Positions 1-10,783 of a stretch of 64,000 nucleotides of DNA are shown in pieces (the first letter of the stretch is position 1; each line of letters starts with the position of its first letter). The stretch covers positions 22,219,792 to 22,283,791 of the forward strand of contig NC_072892.1 in assembly GCF_027943255.1 (NCBI RefSeq). Reading direction: 5' to 3'. The notes under the pieces were generated by a model. The model was not told the origin of the DNA, did not search any database, and saw only the letters and a list, made by a program, of their open reading frames with translations. The DNA is from Anastrepha obliqua. Its lineage: Eukaryota; Arthropoda; Insecta; Diptera; Tephritidae. Made by a program: the position numbers and the translations under genes.

Positions 1-603
1 CATTTTCACCTCAGTGGATTCGTGAATAACCAGAATTGCCGCATTTGGGCGAATGATAATCCAAGAGTGATTGCCGAAAAACCAAAGCACCCACAAAGAG
101 TGACTGTTTGGTGCGGTTTATGGGCCGGCGGCATCATTGGGCCGTATTTTTTCCAAAATGAGGCCGGGCAGACAGTTAATGTGAATACTGTTCGCTATCG
201 TGAGATGATAACGAACTTTTTATGGCCCGAATTGGAAGGTATGAATGTGGACGATATGTGGTTTCAACAGGACGGTGCCACTTGTCACACAGCTAACGAA
301 ACAATGGCTCTTTTGCGCGAAAAATTTGATGGCCGAAAAATCTCACGTCGTGGCGATGTCAATTGGCCGCCAATATCGTGTGATTTGACACCATTGGACT
401 TCTTTTTTTGTGGTTATTTGAAAGAAAAGGCGTACGTCGATAAGCCAGCAACAATTCAAGAGCTAAAGGATGAGATAATTCGGCACATTAATGGCATAGA
501 ACCTCAATTATGACTCAGCGTAATCGAAAATTTGGACCATCGGATGGAGGTGTGCCGCCGAGGGCGCGGCGGCCATTTGGCCGATATTTTGTATCATACG
601 TAA
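1..603 (+). pseudogene. DD41D (rosa-type) mariner transposase, C-terminal part, cut by window edge
   Basis: The reading frame is already open at base 1, so the gene enters from the left. The protein carries the second catalytic aspartate in WFQQDGATCHTA and the third in CDLTPLD with 41 residues between them, the spacing of the basal DD41D mariner group known from tephritid flies. The frame ends in TGA at 511-513, but reading on in the same frame gives the family's C-terminus (SVIENLDHRMEV..., then GGHLADILYHT) to TAA at 601-603, so the TGA is a nonsense mutation. The start, the first aspartate region and the left terminal repeat lie outside the window. No clear right terminal repeat was found. 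Confidence 0.85.
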
Positions 604-1085
604 TTGAGCTATACCAATATTATCATAATAAGGAGAAATGAGAATAATTTCATAAAAAAATTGTATTTCATTCAAAATCAACACCGGCCCTTGAAACTTA
701 ACCAGCCTTAGAAGAAGTTGTTCGATTTCTAAAGGGCAGACTAGCGAGTGACTACATGAAATTGGAATATTAGCGGTTGCTCCTCGGCAGGAGTATATTT
801 CTGCTTTGAAAAAACCTCCTTATAAAAACCATCTGCCATTCAATGGTAGCAAAAAACGATAGAAATAATCAATTCGCACCTTTTACATACACAATTCCCG
901 CGGTATATAAATATTTTATTGAATGGGAATAATTATTCCATTTATTATAATTCATTCAACAAATTAGTTATTCCAGACCGCCCATATTTATACAGTTTTA
1001 AGCATTCCGTATCAACTCAAAGTAGTAAAACTTTGCGTGATGATGCAAAGATTTAAGGAAAAATATTTTCTTGCCCGAATCAGTT
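604..1085. other. AT-rich spacer with a SINE scrap
   Basis: No coding signal. The stretch probably includes the 3' untranslated end of the preceding mariner and contains one short SINE body fragment (771-845). The rest shows nothing recognisable. Confidence 0.5.
771..845 (+). repeat. SINE body fragment
   Basis: The segment matches the central body of the tRNA-derived SINE seen complete near 40.9 and 54.7 kb: the CTCGGCAG block, then TTTCTGC, a CTCCT.ATAAAAA block and ATCTGCCATTC. Head and tail are missing and a short internal deletion removed the GGCAAACCTCCG block. Confidence 0.65.
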
Positions 1086-1089
1086 TTAA

Positions 1090-2271
1090 GGGGTTATATA
1101 CAGTTAGAATTTTCAAAAAATCGATTTTATTTTTTATTTTTTGTTTTTCTTAATATACATATAAAGGGTTTTCCAATAACAGCTGTTATCTATCGCTATC
1201 GAGAGATGATTAATGATTTTTTATGGCCGGAATTGGATGGTATTGATCTGGACAACGTTTATTTTCAACAAGACGGCGCTACGTGCCACACCAGGAAAGA
1301 AGCCATTGATCTTTTACGGGAAAAGTTTCCGGATCTTGTGATTTAACACCTTGCGACTTTTTTCTTTTGCGCCACGTGAAAGAGAAAGTCTACGCCAACA
1401 GCCCAGGGTCGCTTCAAGACCTCAAAGATGGAATTCGTGAGGCTATCGAGGACATCGGGCAGCCACTTTGCAATTCAGTTATGGCAAATTTCATGAAAAG
1501 GATATTGTCCTGTAAGCGTGGTCGTTGTGGTCATTTGCTTGATGTTATTTTCCACAATTAACGGCATACCTTCCTCTTTATAATGAAATAAATATCCAAT
1601 CATTTATATTAAAAAATAGCAATTTTCTTTGAGCATCAAAATAACACCTCCTATTGGAAACCCCTTTATTTAAGAAAATACACAGAAAATTTAATATCGT
1701 TCCAGTGAATATTTTCGAAGTCAAACGCAAATTTGAAAAGGCGTTTCAGGGTGCTTGAGTGCTTTTCAAACTTTAAATGCGTTTTTCTCAAAATGTTGTT
1801 TTTAAAGTCGGTGATCAATATTACTCGAAAACGGCTAAACCGGTTAGTCTCAAATTTTAACACGAGCTTTTTAAATATATTTTTTTAGTAATTAATCGAA
1901 GATAATTTTCACTGATAAATATTTTTTTTTAAACAATTTAAGACCGAAATTTTGGTCAGAAATCGATTTTTTTTTTTTTTTGTCAAAAAAATTTATTTTG
2001 CTTATTCCTTCGATTAATTACTAGATTTAACATTACTTTAACGAGGTCTGCTTGGTTTTTTAATTTCAGAGGGTCCAGTTCAGAGGTATAGTGGTCACCG
2101 CAAAACGTCTTTTTTGAGAGGAGCTCCCAGAAATCAGCTGTAGCTCCTTTACAAATAAATATGTTTACTAATATTAAGTCTTAAAATACAGTTAAAAGAT
2201 AACATTACAAAGTTTTTTTCAGAAAAAATTCTGAAAAAATTAGCTTTTTTTCGGCCTTCTAACTGAACCCC
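1090..2271. mobile_element. TTAA-flanked non-autonomous element (GGGG-ended family), interrupted
   Basis: The element is bracketed by TTAA at 1086-1089 and 2272-2275. Its ends are inverted: the left begins GGGGTTATATACAGTTAGAA and the right reads TTCTAACTGAACCCC. A deleted mariner occupies 1164-1666. Removing it and its TA duplication leaves about 677 bp, close to the 703-742 bp of the other members at 13.1, 19.5, 44.8 and 47.0 kb. It encodes no protein. TTAA duplication is typical of piggyBac-type transposases, so a piggyBac-like source is inferred, though the terminal bases differ from the classical CCC start. Confidence 0.75.
1164..1666 (+). mobile_element. Internally deleted mariner nested in a TTAA element
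   Basis: TA flanks both ends (1162-1163 and 1667-1668), with inverted termini AAAGGGTTTTCCAATA on the left and TATTGGAAACCCCTTT on the right. Only about 500 bp remain of a 1.3-kb element. The left terminal repeat runs directly into codons for RYREMINDFLWPEL, so the whole N-terminal half is missing. The second catalytic block (YFQQDGATCHT) survives; a further deletion plus frame change lies just before the CDLTPCD block, and the C-terminus (GGRCGHLLDVIFHN-like) ends at 1561. It is a non-autonomous derivative of a DD41D mariner. Confidence 0.85.
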
Positions 2272-2275
2272 TTAA

Positions 2276-3872
2276 TTCGTAGCTACGATTTTTTCTCATA
2301 TACACCCCGTTACAAAATTATAAGAACATCTACAATAAAAACGAGATAACACAAAATTTCAAATTTATAAATTAAACAATTTTCATACTTCTAATCTTCA
2401 TATTACCGTTACAGGTAATAAGCTAGAAAAGATCTAACACCTGTGGGGCCAGGAGAGGTCATAACCCATATATTACTCGTACAAAAACGCTCTTTTCTAC
2501 AACATTAAGACAACAGTCTGGACTCGCCCCATCAGGCGTACGCAGATGAGCAAAAGTTTTTAGTTTTAGTCGTAATGCTCGCTTTCGAGTACCAAAACCC
2601 TTAGGTATCTTTTTTGAAATCTTGTTTATGCCAAAGATTTAGCTTCCATTCAAGGTTATTTTCCTTTAAAGATTGTTCGGCGATGGCATTTATCTAGATT
2701 TTTGTTCTTTCTTTGTATCACTCGGCGCCAAAGCAAAAGCGATTTCGTACTTGAATATTACAAAGTTGTGTCGTACCAGCCAAAAATGGTGAGAGTAACT
2801 TTGGCTGCCACGTCATCGGGGATTTTAATTTTGTTTTCAAATGATTTTATTACTAAGTCAAAAAAAGTGAAAAGAAGTGAAAGAGTGATAAAAATCTTTA
2901 TTTTCACTTTGACGCGCTCCATTACTTGTTAGTTTGTACACTTTAGTTGTTGTTGTTGTTTTTGTTGTAGCAGCATAAACATTCCCATGCATGCTGGAGT
3001 GACAGTCCATGGTCGGATATAAATCCGAGTCGCACTAGGAAAAAATAAGTTAAGTAGTAAAAATCAGGGTTTCATCATGACTAAATCTTCCGTTTTTCAG
3101 TGTTTTAACTATCCGCTTATTGCATACATTTTTAGTGTACTATGCCCAACCCTACTGTAGCCAATCTAATCTTGAAAAAAAATGATCAAAATTTGCACAG
3201 GTCCAACTCATTGTTTCCTGAGAAATCATGTCAACGGCCTTCAGAGGTAAGGTAAAGTATTTAGAAAAACGCGATAAAACGCGGTGGTGTAAACGGTAAG
3301 TGGAACTTCGCAAGGCTCTACCTCCTAAACTGTTATTTCAACGGACTTCGTGTTTTGAGAGAATATTCTACACGTGTTGGGCAATCAGGGTTAAAGATAT
3401 TCAGAATTTTCAAAAAATTTGATTTTTTTTCTGTTGCATTTTCTTAAAGTATAATATCTTAAAAATATTGTGTGAAAATTTGAAGTAAATCCGACAAATA
3501 CTTTTCGAGTTATTCAACAATTAACAAAGGGCGCTCGGGCGCTCCGGAGCGTTCGAGAGCAAGTAGGAGGATGCTGCACGTACGAAAGTGGCAGATAAGC
3601 GCGCTAACGATAACACTCGAGAAGTTAGAATGCTACGTAGGCGACAGCAAATCGATATTTTGGAAACTGTTATGACGGCTGAAGAACTATTACATATATG
3701 GCCCAGGAGTAAATGATACAGTGTAAGTAATTAAGGAATTCGTAAAATTCTACATAAATCGATAGCAAAACAGCGTTTTTCAAAACTATGTTTTTCGAAT
3801 CACTCGGTGTTCACTGTAACTTAAAAACAGTTTGGTAGATTGCAATAAAATGTACACTGCTTTTGGAAAATG
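2276..3872. other. Anonymous AT-rich DNA
   Basis: No gene was recognised. One dispersed (TTG)n repeat lies at 2945-3045. The part from about 3530 to 3720 is less AT-rich, with a small GC-rich palindrome near 3535-3565 and a short open stretch rich in Arg and Gln (RMLRRRQQIDILETV), which could be a decayed coding fragment but matches no family I can name. Confidence 0.4.
2945..3045 (+). repeat. Dispersed (TTG)n-GTAGCAGCATAAAC repeat
   Basis: A (TTG)n run is followed by GTAGCAGCATAAACATTCCC, then a GCTGGAGTGACAGTCC block and GGATATAAATCCG. The same ordered blocks recur near 27.08-27.2 kb, and related end blocks occur near 48.95-49.0 kb in the other orientation. It is non-coding. The blocks AGCAGCAT and ATGCTGG can pair in a short hairpin. 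Confidence 0.6.
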
Positions 3873-4030
3873 GTGCCTGATCGAAGGATTTTTTAACAAA
3901 AATTTCTTTTTTTTTTAAACTAATTGCCGGTCGTTTTTCTCGAAAACCTAGAAAATATAATATGTCTAAAAATCTAGAAATAAATAAATATTTCCTGAGG
4001 CCGCCAAAAAAAAACATTTCGATCAGGCAC
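3873..4030. repeat. Segment with 12-bp perfect inverted ends
   Basis: GTGCCTGATCGA at 3873-3884 is the exact reverse complement of TCGATCAGGCAC at 4019-4030. The 134 bp between are AT-rich and non-coding. The right copy abuts the truncated start of the LINE that follows, so it may be a rearrangement scar or a small fold-back element. Confidence 0.4.
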
Positions 4031-5565
4031 AAGACTATCTATTAACAACCACGAAAGGGCACTAACAGACTTAATGCAAAATGCCTTGAACGCAACATGG
4101 GGATGGTGTAAAAAGGAGGGGCTGTCGATCAACCCTAACAAAACCACAATAATCCCTTTCAGAAGAAAAAGAAAGTTGGAGTTTCCTATATTGAAAATAA
4201 GTGAAACAGTGATAGAACTAAAGGAAGAGGTCAAATATCTAGGTTTAACCTTAGATAAAAAACTCACTTGGGAATCACATATAAATAATATAACAAAAAA
4301 AGCCACGAAATCCTTGTGGACAACTAAACAATTACTAGGGAGATCCTGGGGCCTCAGCACTAGTATGGCCCTCTGGATATACACCCAAATGGTTAGACCA
4401 ATCATACTGTATGGGCCACTAGTATGGTGGAGCAAATCTATCCAACAAACAGCGATAACCAAACTGGGAAAAGGCTTGCTGGCCTATGCATCATAGGGGC
4501 TATGAGAACTACCCCAACAGCTGGCATGGAAGCACTCCTTAATCTCCCACCACTTCATATAGCAATCCAAGAGGAAGCAGCTACGCAAGCACTCATGCTA
4601 CACATGAAAGAAAATTTCAAATTAGGCAACCTCACCGCTCACCTAAGTATTCTAAATAAAATCAAAAACACCATAAGCATGGCTCAAGTCTCAGACCACA
4701 TTGACCCAACCCTCTGTTTCACAAAAGGATACACAGTTACCTTTCCTGAGAGCATCGAGTGGAAAACAAACCCAAAATGGATGAATGATGATTCACAAAA
4801 ATGGTACACTGATGGATCAAAAACACCTTATGGGGTAGGGGCAGGAGTAGTGGGGCCCAGAATCCACAAATCATGCACTCTCACCAGGGACACCACCATC
4901 TTCCAAGCGGAACTATACGCAATAATGGAAGCAGCAAACATCATGCAACGTAGAAACCAGAAGAGAGTAAAGATTAGAATACTCTCGGACAGCCAATCAG
5001 TTCTAAAAGCTTTAGATAGCTATACCTACAACTCAAAAACTCTCTTAGAATGCCACAAGGCACTCAATAACCTGGCATTCAAAAACAATGTCTCATTAAT
5101 TTGGGTACCAGGACATGAGGGATATGACGGCAACGAAAAGGCAGACTTTCAAGCCAAAAAAGGGGCAGATGTAAACTTCATCGGACCTAGTCCCACGTTC
5201 GGATACAACAAAAACAGCCTAAAACAAAAAGTAAAATACTGGGCCAAAACTCTATTAAATCAGCATTGGAACAACGACACTCCAAAAAGTTCCTAAAAGA
5301 GCTAACATGGCCCTCACGTTAAACAAAAAGAGCATTCGCACTCTCACAGGCGCCCTCACGGGTCACTTCACCTGCAACAAACACTTACATAAATTAGGCA
5401 TAACTAACACCAGCACCTGCAGATTTTGCTGCGAAGATGAGGAGTCTATAGAACATCTCATCATCGAAAAGGTTTTTAAACAAGTTCATGCTTTCAGATG
5501 AAGACCTTCAATCACTCGCTCAGAAGGAGCTGGTACAATTCATAAGCATACTTAACAGTCAATAG
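4024..5565 (+). pseudogene. LINE reverse transcriptase C-terminus plus RNase H, 5'-truncated
   Basis: The start is truncated within the reverse transcriptase thumb region (NALNATWGWCKKEGLSINPNK, then YLGLTLDKKLTWESHI). The RNase H domain follows with the expected acidic residues: WYTDGSK, AELYA, SDSQS, and WVPGHEGYDGNEKAD. A cysteine/histidine C-terminal motif (CRFCCEDEESIEHLI) completes it. The frame changes near 4470-4490 and near 5290, and again near 5475, after which the last residues (LSDEDLQSLAQKELVQFISI) lead to TAG about 5563. LINE RNase H points to the I/LOA/R1-type group rather than Jockey or RTE. The 3' tail GCACAATAGATC...GGTCGCAGTGC near 5577-5605 recurs at 27.3 kb. It cannot encode a working protein. 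Confidence 0.85.
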
Positions 5566-6258
5566 ACAGCATAGGGTGCACAATAGATCAATATGGTCGC
5601 AGTGCTAAAGGACCATAGCTTAACCCTTTACTACTACCATCTATTAACAAAACTAATTTCTCTTGTCCGATTGATTTTAGATGAATCTCCAAGGACTTGT
5701 GATGATCACCGCAAGGGACTCAGGAGAAACGGGCTCCACGCAAACAGCGATAACTTTTACAATTATTAATTTTTTTTTTTAAAGTCTAGTCGAAACATGA
5801 TGCATTAATGCGATGTTTTTATTTTCGTAAAATAAAGCAATTGACAACAAAAAAAAGTGGTTGTCTGTAAAGTCGGTTTACTGACGATAGTTTAACGTGA
5901 CAACGTCATAAGAAAATATTGATGGAATGGTTGCAATTTTCAAAACAAAATTTTAATTTTATTTGTTTGATAGATATTTTGTATGGATATAGAGGAGGAG
6001 ATAAATGGAATTGCAATGGAATAGGTCAAGTTACATTTACACAAACGTGAAAAATGACGAAACATTTATCAAATTCATGAAAGATATCTTCAATTTCGAT
6101 TGCTATCAGACATTAATAAGTCAACAACACTAAGAGGCATCATCATCGATTTGACTTTCTCAAGACACATTACACTTGAAACACTCCCTTTCATTTCCTA
6201 TTTTTCCTATCATCGTCGTATTCGCAACAGAGAAATGGTTCATTACCATGCACACAGC
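5566..6258. other. LINE 3' tail and AT-rich spacer
   Basis: The first 60 bp are the non-coding tail of the preceding LINE. The rest is AT-rich with no recognisable gene or repeat ends. Confidence 0.4.
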
Positions 6259-6426
6259 AAGAAGGCATATGCAAATACAAGTATGTGAATTTATATACCT
6301 ACATAGGCGCATATACATACAAATATATGCTCACCCAAGTAGGACAGAACCAGATGTCGAACGTTGCCGAACGCGGGGGCCGATTGTGCTCTTTGTCATT
6401 CGTTCCGCGCTCTCGCTTGCAGTTCG
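6259..6426 (+). repeat. Direct repeat copy A (GAAGGCATATGCAAATAC...)
   Basis: This segment is repeated at 7428-7590 in the same orientation with roughly 80% identity by eye, from GAAGGCATATGCAAATAC through GATGTCGAACGTTGCCG to CGTTCCGCGC and CGCTTGCAGTTC. It is non-coding. The two copies bracket the hairpin element at 6557-7227. Identity to a known family was not recognised. Confidence 0.7.
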
Positions 6427-6556
6427 AGCACATTAGCTTACATTTGCTTGCGTACGGAATAGATTCGTATATTTGATATGTCCATATGACTTGTATGCAT
6501 CTTTACATATAGATTTGTTCTTTTTGAAAATTGCGCGAAATTGTATATGTATATTA

Positions 6557-7227
6557 GGGTGGTCCAAAAATGCATGGGAAAAAATTTATATTAAAATTTT
6601 TATGCTGCCGCCCCCCATAATGGTAAAGAATGAAAAATAAAAAGACCCGTATTTTTTTAATCAGACCATATTTAATGGTGCCGCCGGGGCTTTGAAATAT
6701 CCCATGTATTTTGCATGGGAAAAAAATACTTTTTCGTAGATTTCATGTAAAAACCTGGAAAATGAATATATTTTAACCGGATAACTCAGTTTCTCTTCAT
6801 AATTGGTCAGGGAATAACAACCAATTATGAAATAATTAATTTTTTTTGTATTAACTATTTTCATAAAAGTAATATAAAATATTGTTTTTCGATTTTTTCT
6901 TAGATTTTCGTTTTATGGGGGCTTTTTGGGGTTCTATAAAAAATAGTTAATACAAAAAAATTAATTATTTCATAATTGGTTGTTATTCACTGACCAATTA
7001 TGAAGAGAAACTGAGGTATCCGGTTAAAATATATTCATTTTCCAGGTTTTTACATGAAATCTACGAAAAAGTATTTTTTTCCCATGCAAAATACATGGGA
7101 TATTTCAAAGCCCCGGCGGCACCATTAAATATGGTCTGATTAAAAAAAAAAAATACGGGTCTTTTTATTTTTCATTCTTTACTATTTTGGGGGGCGGCAG
7201 CATACAAATTTTTTTTTTGGACCACCC
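6557..7227. mobile_element. Fold-back (long hairpin) MITE
   Basis: The element is flanked by TA at 6555-6556 and 7228-7229 and starts GGGTGGTCCAAAAA, ending in the exact inverse TTTTTGGACCACCC. Almost the whole element is an inverted repeat: the left arm (6557 to about 6860) pairs with the right arm (about 6938-7227) with only scattered mismatches and T-run length differences. A loop of about 77 bp remains. It encodes nothing. TA target duplication suggests mobilisation by a Tc1/mariner-type transposase. Transcripts would fold into a roughly 290-bp double strand. Confidence 0.9.
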
Positions 7228-7427
7228 TAATGTATATGCATGTTTATATACATATATTAGTATATAACATATCTTATAAGGTATATGGTAAATATTACCA
7301 CACATTTTTTCCTTCATTTAATATATAATAAAAAAATTAATAATAATAACATTAAAACAACAGGTATTACTAACAAACTTGGTTTTATTTTAAATTCTTC
7401 AAGTAAATCAAATTAATAATAATCAAT

Positions 7428-7590
7428 AAGAAGGCATATGCAAATACAAATACGTGAATTTATATATGTACATATGCGCATATACATACATATATACGCT
7501 CACTTAAGTAGGAGAGAGCAAGATGTCGAACGTTGCCGTTCGTTTGCTTTGTTTGCTTTGTCGTTCGTTCCGCGCTTTCGCTTGCAGTTC
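7428..7590 (+). repeat. Direct repeat copy B
   Basis: This is the second copy of the repeat described at 6259-6426, with several small substitutions and a TTTGC/TTTGTT length difference near 7542-7560. It runs directly into the tandem repeat at 7606. Confidence 0.7.
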
Positions 7591-7605
7591 ATTCAAGGTA
7601 ACTAC

Positions 7606-7681
7606 AATGAGCAAAGTAACGACAAATGAGCAAGGTAACGACAAATGAGCAAGGTAACACTAATGAGCAAGGTAACGACAC
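7606..7681 (+). repeat. 19-bp tandem repeat, four units
   Basis: The unit ATGAGCAAGGTAACGACAA occurs four times, one unit being 18 bp and each carrying at most a few changes. It directly follows repeat copy B and precedes a GTGCGTGCAGCCGG block. Confidence 0.85.
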
Positions 7682-8605
7682 ATTTTTTCGTGCGTGCAGC
7701 CGGCTAAATCGAATTATAAGACGTTATCATGTCAAAAATATTGAAATCATCATTTCTTCGGGCCTCTAACACCCCTAACCCCATAATAGAATATGCAGAT
7801 CTTTGGAAATTTTCAAGCCCATTGATTGTTACAACAACATATATAAAGAATATTATTCATACGCCCATAGCAAATTTGTAAATAGAATACACAACCACAC
7901 CGAACCCAGAAATTACGCACACAAATGAAGTCATTCCTTAAATAGAAAATTCCTTAGTTTCGTAAGCGTGTCTGACTACAAATGTGGGGCCAGAAGAGTG
8001 AGTATACACATAATTAATTATGTAATTAGCATATTCTAAGCACAAGCGGTGTATTAGCCAACGGAAAGTGTGGAGTTGAAGATTAAAAATAAATAATAAG
8101 TGTTGCTCTACTAAATGCGCCATTAAAAACGTTATAGATTCCCGCTATGCGTGTTCACTGCGCAGAGGTGAAAATAAAGGGATGAAAGAACGATATGGAG
8201 CAATCATGAGTTGTACAAAATCTATTTAAAATATGATTATAAACGAGTTAAAGGTGTTGAAGAACAAAATCAAAGTTTTATTTTTAAAAACATTCAGCCC
8301 TATCATGCAATTTATCGTAGACTGTTTTTCGTAGAAACTAAGAAATTGTTATCATACAATTCGAATAGCTCCGAACATACTCGTACATTCGAAATTCGTA
8401 GAGTAGCATTCACCAAATATGGTAAACTCGTAACGTCAAACCTTAGAGTTTCGTACAATTTTTCTACGACAACGTTAGACTAACGGACAAAAATTAGAAC
8501 GAGAAATAGAAAGAGGATTTTAAAGGAAACAAATGAAAAAGCTGTAAAATGTAAGTCCGATATTAACTACACTTTTATGTGACTTCCACTGGTGTAAAGT
8601 TGTAA
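7682..8605. other. Spacer without recognisable gene
   Basis: The region is AT-rich. A moderately long open stretch at 8211-8483 lacks any motif I know and has no support from composition, so it is not called as a gene. Confidence 0.35.
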
Positions 8606-8757
8606 CAACACGGCAGCAGTATGGAGCTAATAAAGCAGAAATCAATCACGGCATTGATACTGTGGTAGCCCTACCGGTTGTAATAGAGAAATTTTTCTTT
8701 CGGGGGGGAAATAATTTCTATGTGCGTCCCATCCACACACTAAATGATGCCAGGAAA
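8606..8757 (-). pseudogene. PIF/Harbinger nuclease fragment, downstream half
   Basis: On the minus strand this reads FPGII, a stop, then CVDGTHIEIISPPKEKFLYYNR, another stop, and GYHSINAVID, which is the DDE core (first aspartate in CVDGTH) of a PIF/Harbinger transposase. It continues the fragment at 10032-10300, from which it was separated by the mariner at 8760-10031. At least two in-frame stops show it is dead. The rest of the gene downstream is missing. Confidence 0.75.
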
Positions 8758-8759
8758 TA

Positions 8760-10031
8760 GGTCAATAAGTCCGTGACTTTTTGTATTTCTGACCTCTTTA
8801 CTGAAAAAGAAATACTGCTCCTGTCAACAGGCATCTGTCAGTTGACTCCTGTCAAAATTTGAACGTGCTGCGTCAGTTAGTTTGTGTTTTACAGCTACCT
8901 TTACCAGACTACCCAGTAATTTGAGGAGAAAATGGAAAAAACTGAATTTCGCGTGCTTATTAAGCATTATTTTTTGCGAAAAAAAAACCATTACTGAGAC
9001 CAAAGCATTGCTTGATAAATACTATAGGGACTCTGCACCATCGATTTCAATGGTAAAAAAGTGGTATACTGAATTTCGTTGTGGCCGTACAAGCACTGAA
9101 GATGCCGAACGTCCTGGACGCCCAGTTGAGGTCTCTACACCCGAAACAATCGAAAAAATTCGCGATATGGTGTTGTCCGACCGAAGATTGAAAGTGCGAG
9201 AGATTGTGGATGCCGTAGGGATCTCGCATGGTTCAGTGGTTTCAATTTTGAATAATCACTCGGGCATGAGAAAGCTTTCCGCAAGATGGGTGCCGCGTTT
9301 GCTCACAGTCGACCACAAACGTAATCGTGTAACAACTTCACAGGAAGGTTTGCCGTTGTTTAATCGCAATATGGAGGAGTTTTTGCGCCGTTTTGTAACC
9401 GTGGACGAAACATGGATCCATCACCACACACCAGAGACCAAACAACAGTCGAAACAGTGGGTTTCTAAGTGTGAATCGGCGCCAAAGAAGGCCAAGGTGA
9501 GTTTGTCAGCCAATAAAGTTATGGCGACTGTTTTTTGGAATGCACGCGGGATAATCCACATTGACTACCTTCAAAAGGGAAAAACAATCAACGTGGAATA
9601 TTATGCCAACTTATTGGACCGATTCAATAACGATTAGAAAAAATAACCGACCTCATTTGGCCAAGAAAAAAGTTCTTTTCCACCAAGACAATGCAAGGGT
9701 GCACACTTGTGCAGTTGCCATGGCAAAAATCCATGAATTGGGCTATGAATTGCTTCCTCATCCGCCCTATTCTCCAGATTTGGCTCCGAGTGACTACTTC
9801 TTGTTCACAAACCTGAAGAAATGGCTTGGTGGAAAAAGATTTGACTCCAATGATGATGTCATCTCGCAAACAAAGGACCTCGATAAATCATATTTTTTGG
9901 AAGGGATAAAAAAAATTGGAGAAGCGTTGGACAAAGTGTATAGAGCTCAAAGGAGACTACGTTGAAAAATAAAATGATTTATTTATCAAAAAGTCTATGT
10001 TTTATTCCAAAAGTCACGGACTTATTGACCC
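8760..10031 (+). mobile_element. mariner (DD34D) inserted in a Harbinger remnant
   Basis: The terminal inverted repeats are GGTCAATAAGTCCGTGACTT on the left and AAGTCACGGACTTATTGACC on the right, about 24 bp each. TA precedes the left end (8758-8759). The right flank lacks the TA: the Harbinger sequence CGCTCTCGTAG follows directly. The length (1.27 kb) is normal for mariner. Confidence 0.9.
8932..9963 (+). pseudogene. mariner transposase (DD34D), frameshifted
   Basis: The reading frame starts at ATG 8932 (MEKTEFRVLIKHYF). It is thrown out of frame in a run of nine A at 8979-8987, where eight would keep it open. The long middle section carries the helix-turn-helix region (GRTSTEDAERPGRP) and the first catalytic aspartate (VDETWIHHH). 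A second frameshift near 9635 precedes the block with the second and third aspartates (FHQDNARVHT and YSPDLAPSDYFLF, 34 residues apart). The catalytic triad is present, so only the frameshifts need have killed it. Confidence 0.88.
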
Positions 10032-10300
10032 GCTCTCGTAGAATTCCATCTTGCTTTGCCGTTTTTCATTGGCACTCATGTCGAGATTTGTCCACTGAGG
10101 ACGCAATCGTGTTTGTAGTGACGCCAATACGTCTTTTAGTAGATAGGTAAATGTCGACTGGCCCATTGGCACGTCGAAATCTTTGCCAACTCCGTGCTGA
10201 TAGCCTCCCTCCGCAAGAAACCGTAAAACCGAGGATAGTCGTAGAGTACTAGAGTTTTGGACGACGGCCTCGTTAAGCTTGCACTCTCTTCAATAAAACT
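10032..10300 (-). pseudogene. PIF/Harbinger transposase fragment, upstream half
   Basis: The minus strand reads RLSSVLRFLAEGGYQHGVGK, DFDVPMGQSTFTYLLKDVLA and, after a QTRLRPQW segment, ending MEFYESG, which is the N-terminal helical region of insect Harbinger nucleases. It stops exactly where the mariner right end begins and resumes at 8757 (FPGII...CVDGTH), so one gene was split by one insertion. Confidence 0.75.
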
Positions 10301-10783
10301 CAAAACATATGTAAAGATGTATTTAACCGGTCATTTTTGATAAACCGTGTTTAAGTAAACCTTTTCTTTAACAAAAAGACAAGCACTTACATTGATTTGT
10401 CCATATCGAGAGGGTTGCTTGCATCTCTCAATATTTTTCGCTCAATTCTGAGACTCCACATTCCTTCTGCATTAACACAACCGCACATGTCAACGAATAC
10501 ATTTCAATTTTAAAATTCAGCTAACTTGACAAAATACTTAAAGATTATTTGCTAAATTGTCTTCTTTAAATTGAAGTGAGCTGTTGTCGAAATATCAAAA
10601 TTTGACATTTAAGTTTGGCAGCACTTTCTTCGTGTTCACATGTAACCCACGATTACATTTTTTTTCATATTCGTAGGTTTTCTACGACGGATTCTATGAT
10701 AGGGCTGATTATGTGCTAGGTAGTTCCATGGGTTTTGCGGCTCGATAAGAAAATTACGATTTTATGGTTTGAAAGAAATTTTA
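10301..10783. other. AT-rich spacer
   Basis: No gene or repeat end recognised. Confidence 0.35.

Noticed and set aside
7682..8200. Possible LTR of a gypsy-type element
   Set aside because: No TG...CA ends, second copy, primer-binding site or polyprotein could be found.
8211..8483. 90-residue open frame, possible small gene
   Set aside because: No known motif, no start context and composition like the surrounding spacer.
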